Source: Planctomycetota bacterium (GTDB taxonomy: Bacteria; Planctomycetota; SBBH01; JACQRN01). From it: a stretch of DNA of 6,616 bases. This document shows positions 4,696 to 6,616 of this stretch, piece after piece; position 1 is the stretch's first letter, and every line of letters starts with the position of its first letter. A program made the position numbers and the translations under genes. The notes below the pieces were generated by a model that saw only the letters and a program-made list of their open reading frames with translations, did not search any database and was not told the origin of the DNA. The stretch is from NCBI GenBank assembly GCA_016206515.1, contig JACQRN010000321.1, forward strand, positions 1 through 6,616, written 5' to 3'.

Positions 4696-6616
4696 GTGGG
4701 GTCGTCGACGGTCGCCGCGTCATCGGCAAGTCGCTTCGCAAGATCGACGCGACGGCGAAGGTCACCGGGCGGACGAAGTTCGCCGACGACATCGTCCTTC
4801 CGCGGATGCTCACGGGGCGGCTCCTGCGATCCCCGCACGCGCACGCGCGGGTCCTGTCGGTCGACGTCTCCTCCGCGCGGGAGATGAAGGGAGTCCACGC
4901 GGTCCTGACCGGGGCGGACTTCCCGGTCCCGTTCGGGATCCTGCCGGTCAGCGAGGACGAGCATGCGCTCGCCCAGGATCGCGTCCGCCACGTCGGCGAC
5001 CCGGTCGCGGCGGTCGCGGCCGCCGATCCCTGGATCGCCGAGGCGGCGTGCCGCGCGATCGAGGTGCGGTACGAGGAACTCCCGCGCATCATGTCCGTGG
5101 AGGACGCGATCGCGCGGGACGAGCCGCGCATCCACGACTACGCTGAGCGCGGGAACCTGCACCGGCTCGTCTCGCTCGAGTTCGGGAGCGTCGAGCGGGG
5201 CTTCTCGGAAGCGGAGCACATTCGCGAAGACCTGTTCTTCTACGAGGGGAACACGCACCTGCCGATGGAGCAGCACGCGGTGGTCGCCGCGCCGGACCCG
5301 GACGGCAAGGTGACGATCTGGAGCAGCACGCAGACGCCGCACTACCTGCACAAGGCGGCCTCGAAGGTACTCGGCCTCGCCCCCGCGCGCGTGCGGGTGA
5401 TCGCTACCCCAAACGGCGGCGGGTTCGGGGGGAAGTCCGACCCGTTCGCGCACGAGATCGTTGCGGCGCGCCTGGCGATGGTCACGGGTCGCCCCGTGAA
5501 GTTCACCCTCTCGCGCGAGGAGGTGTTCTATTGCCACCGCGGGAGGCACCCGGTCCTGATGGCCCTCCGGACCGGCGTGAAGAAGGACGGCGAGATCGTC
5601 TCGATGGACTTCCGGTCGTTCCTCGACGGCGGCGCGTACGGCTCCTACGGCGTCGCCTCGACGTACTACACCGGGGCGTTGCAGACCGTCACGTACAAGG
5701 TGCGCAATTACCGCTTCCGGGGGCTGCGCGCCTTCACGAACAAGCCGCCGTGCGGGCCGAAGCGTGGCCACGGCACGCCGCAGCCGCGCTGCGCGTTGGA
5801 GGTCCACCTCGACAAGATCGCGGAGGATCTCAAGATCGACCCGGTCGACCTGCGCCGCAGGCACCTCGTGCCGGCGGGGAGCCTCACGGCGAACTACCTC
5901 TGCGTCGGGTCGATGGGGCTCGGCGAGTGCATCGACAAGGTGGTCGAGGGGGCCAGCTGGAAGTCGAAGTTCCGGAAGATGGGGCCCGGGCGCGGGGTCG
6001 GGTTCGCCTGTTCATCGTATTTGTCGGGCGCGGGGCTCCCGATCTACTGGAACAAGATGCCGCATTCGGGGGTGCAGCTCCTCCTCGACCGCGGCGGCGG
6101 CGTCACCGTCTTCTGCGGCTCGACCGAGATCGGGCAGGGGTCCGATTCCGTCCTCGCCTACGTCGTGGCGGAGGAACTGGGGGTCGACCCGTTCGAGATC
6201 CATGTCGTGACCGCCGATACGTCGACCACACCGGTCGATCTCGGGTCGTACTCGTCCCGCGTGACGCTCATGACCGGGAACGCGGCGCTCGAGGCGTGCG
6301 CGCGCGCGAAGGAGAGGCTATCGGCGGCGGCCTCGGAGGCGCTCGGTATCCCCTCCTCGCGCCTGGTCTACGCGGACCGGCGGGTGTTCGACGCGCAGGA
6401 CCCGTCGAAGGGGATGACGTTCGCCGAGGCGGTCGTCGCCGCGGAGTCGAAGTTCGGGACGATCGGCACGGTCGGCTCGTACAAGCCGCCGCGTTCCGCC
6501 GGCTCCTTCCGCGGCGCGGGGGTGGGGCCGTCGCCCGCGTACTCCTACAGCGCCTGCGTCGCCGAGGTGCATGGTGATCCCGAGACGGGATGGGTCCGCG
6601 TCCCGCGGATCTGGAT
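4692..6616 (+). CDS. Molybdopterin-binding large subunit, xanthine oxidase family (HcrA-like), 3' truncated by window
   Basis: Catalytic Mo-cofactor subunit of a hydroxylase or dehydroxylating reductase. The visible 641 residues begin MSGVVDGRRVIGKSLRKIDA. An aldehyde oxidase a/b hammerhead domain covers about 18-135 (KVTGRTKFADDI, HVGDPVAAVAA). The Mo-binding domain then shows SSTQTPHYLHKAA (211-223), NGGGFGGKSDPFAHE (241-255), PPCGPKRGHGTPQPR (352-366), STEIGQGSDSVLAY (477-490) and DLGSYSSRVT (517-526). The pattern is closest to the alpha chain of 4-hydroxybenzoyl-CoA reductase as I recall it, but the substrate cannot be fixed. The conserved active-site Glu of the family lies near the C-terminus, outside the window. 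Relatives are around 750-780 residues, so over 100 residues are missing. The GTG start overlaps the small-subunit stop (GTGA), with GGGGGAAG six bases upstream. The open frame was translated directly and contains no stop up to the window edge. Confidence 0.93.
   Translation, partial: MSGVVDGRRVIGKSLRKIDATAKVTGRTKFADDIVLPRMLTGRLLRSPHAHARVLSVDVSSAREMKGVHAVLTGADFPVPFGILPVSEDEHALAQDRVRHVGDPVAAVAAADPWIAEAACRAIEVRYEELPRIMSVEDAIARDEPRIHDYAERGNLHRLVSLEFGSVERGFSEAEHIREDLFFYEGNTHLPMEQHAVVAAPDPDGKVTIWSSTQTPHYLHKAASKVLGLAPARVRVIATPNGGGFGGKSDPFAHEIVAARLAMVTGRPVKFTLSREEVFYCHRGRHPVLMALRTGVKKDGEIVSMDFRSFLDGGAYGSYGVASTYYTGALQTVTYKVRNYRFRGLRAFTNKPPCGPKRGHGTPQPRCALEVHLDKIAEDLKIDPVDLRRRHLVPAGSLTANYLCVGSMGLGECIDKVVEGASWKSKFRKMGPGRGVGFACSSYLSGAGLPIYWNKMPHSGVQLLLDRGGGVTVFCGSTEIGQGSDSVLAYVVAEELGVDPFEIHVVTADTSTTPVDLGSYSSRVTLMTGNAALEACARAKERLSAAASEALGIPSSRLVYADRRVFDAQDPSKGMTFAEAVVAAESKFGTIGTVGSYKPPRSAGSFRGAGVGPSPAYSYSACVAEVHGDPETGWVRVPRIW

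Noticed and set aside
4479..5864. 461-codon minus-strand frame opposite the XO-type genes
   Set aside because: Composition is that of an antisense shadow. The plus strand carries two conserved subunits with intact cluster and cofactor motifs through the same region.
5531..6577. 348-codon plus-strand frame and the 148-codon frame at 5764-6210
   Set aside because: Both are shifted frames of the large-subunit gene. The correct frame, starting at GTG 4692, runs unbroken to the window end.

Overview
The window is GC-rich DNA with dense, overlapping genes, as in an anaerobic or facultative bacterium that relies on molybdenum or tungsten enzymes. A deltaproteobacterium-like or similar environmental lineage is possible, but no rRNA or other phylogenetic marker is present, so the taxonomy is a guess. 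The only clearly AT-rich stretch is about 1771-1830, between two divergent gene sets.

Left, minus strand (1772 down to 1): a VapB/FitA-type ribbon-helix-helix antitoxin, a VapC-type PIN toxin and the formate dehydrogenase maturation factor fdhD. A partial, unrecognised frame with two predicted membrane segments follows and runs off the left edge. The first two junctions are 4-base stop/start overlaps (TTGA, ATGA), so the toxin-antitoxin pair and fdhD look like one translationally coupled transcript. A -35/-10 pair and an 11-bp-spaced direct repeat (candidate antitoxin operator) lie just upstream of the antitoxin.

Right, plus strand (1883 to the right edge): a 751-residue FdhF/YdeP-type molybdopterin oxidoreductase (DMSO-reductase superfamily, bis-MGD cofactor). 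It is followed by a two-[2Fe-2S] small subunit and a molybdopterin-binding large subunit of the xanthine oxidase superfamily, most like 4-hydroxybenzoyl-CoA reductase chains. The last gene is cut by the window end. Both junctions are 4-base GTGA overlaps. No FAD-binding medium subunit is present in the visible part.

How they may work together: FdhD supplies the sulfur that activates bis-MGD enzymes, so it fits the neighbouring FdhF-like protein. The XO-type pair normally uses a different cofactor form and different sulfuration helpers. Putting one enzyme from each Mo superfamily in a single coupled operon is the most unusual aspect. It could be a composite redox complex, or two enzymes of one pathway such as anaerobic aromatic acid metabolism with formate or another donor. 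Two heptanucleotide tandem repeats sharing the pattern nTCCnGn occur in the leader of the plus operon and in the 3' end of the small-subunit gene.
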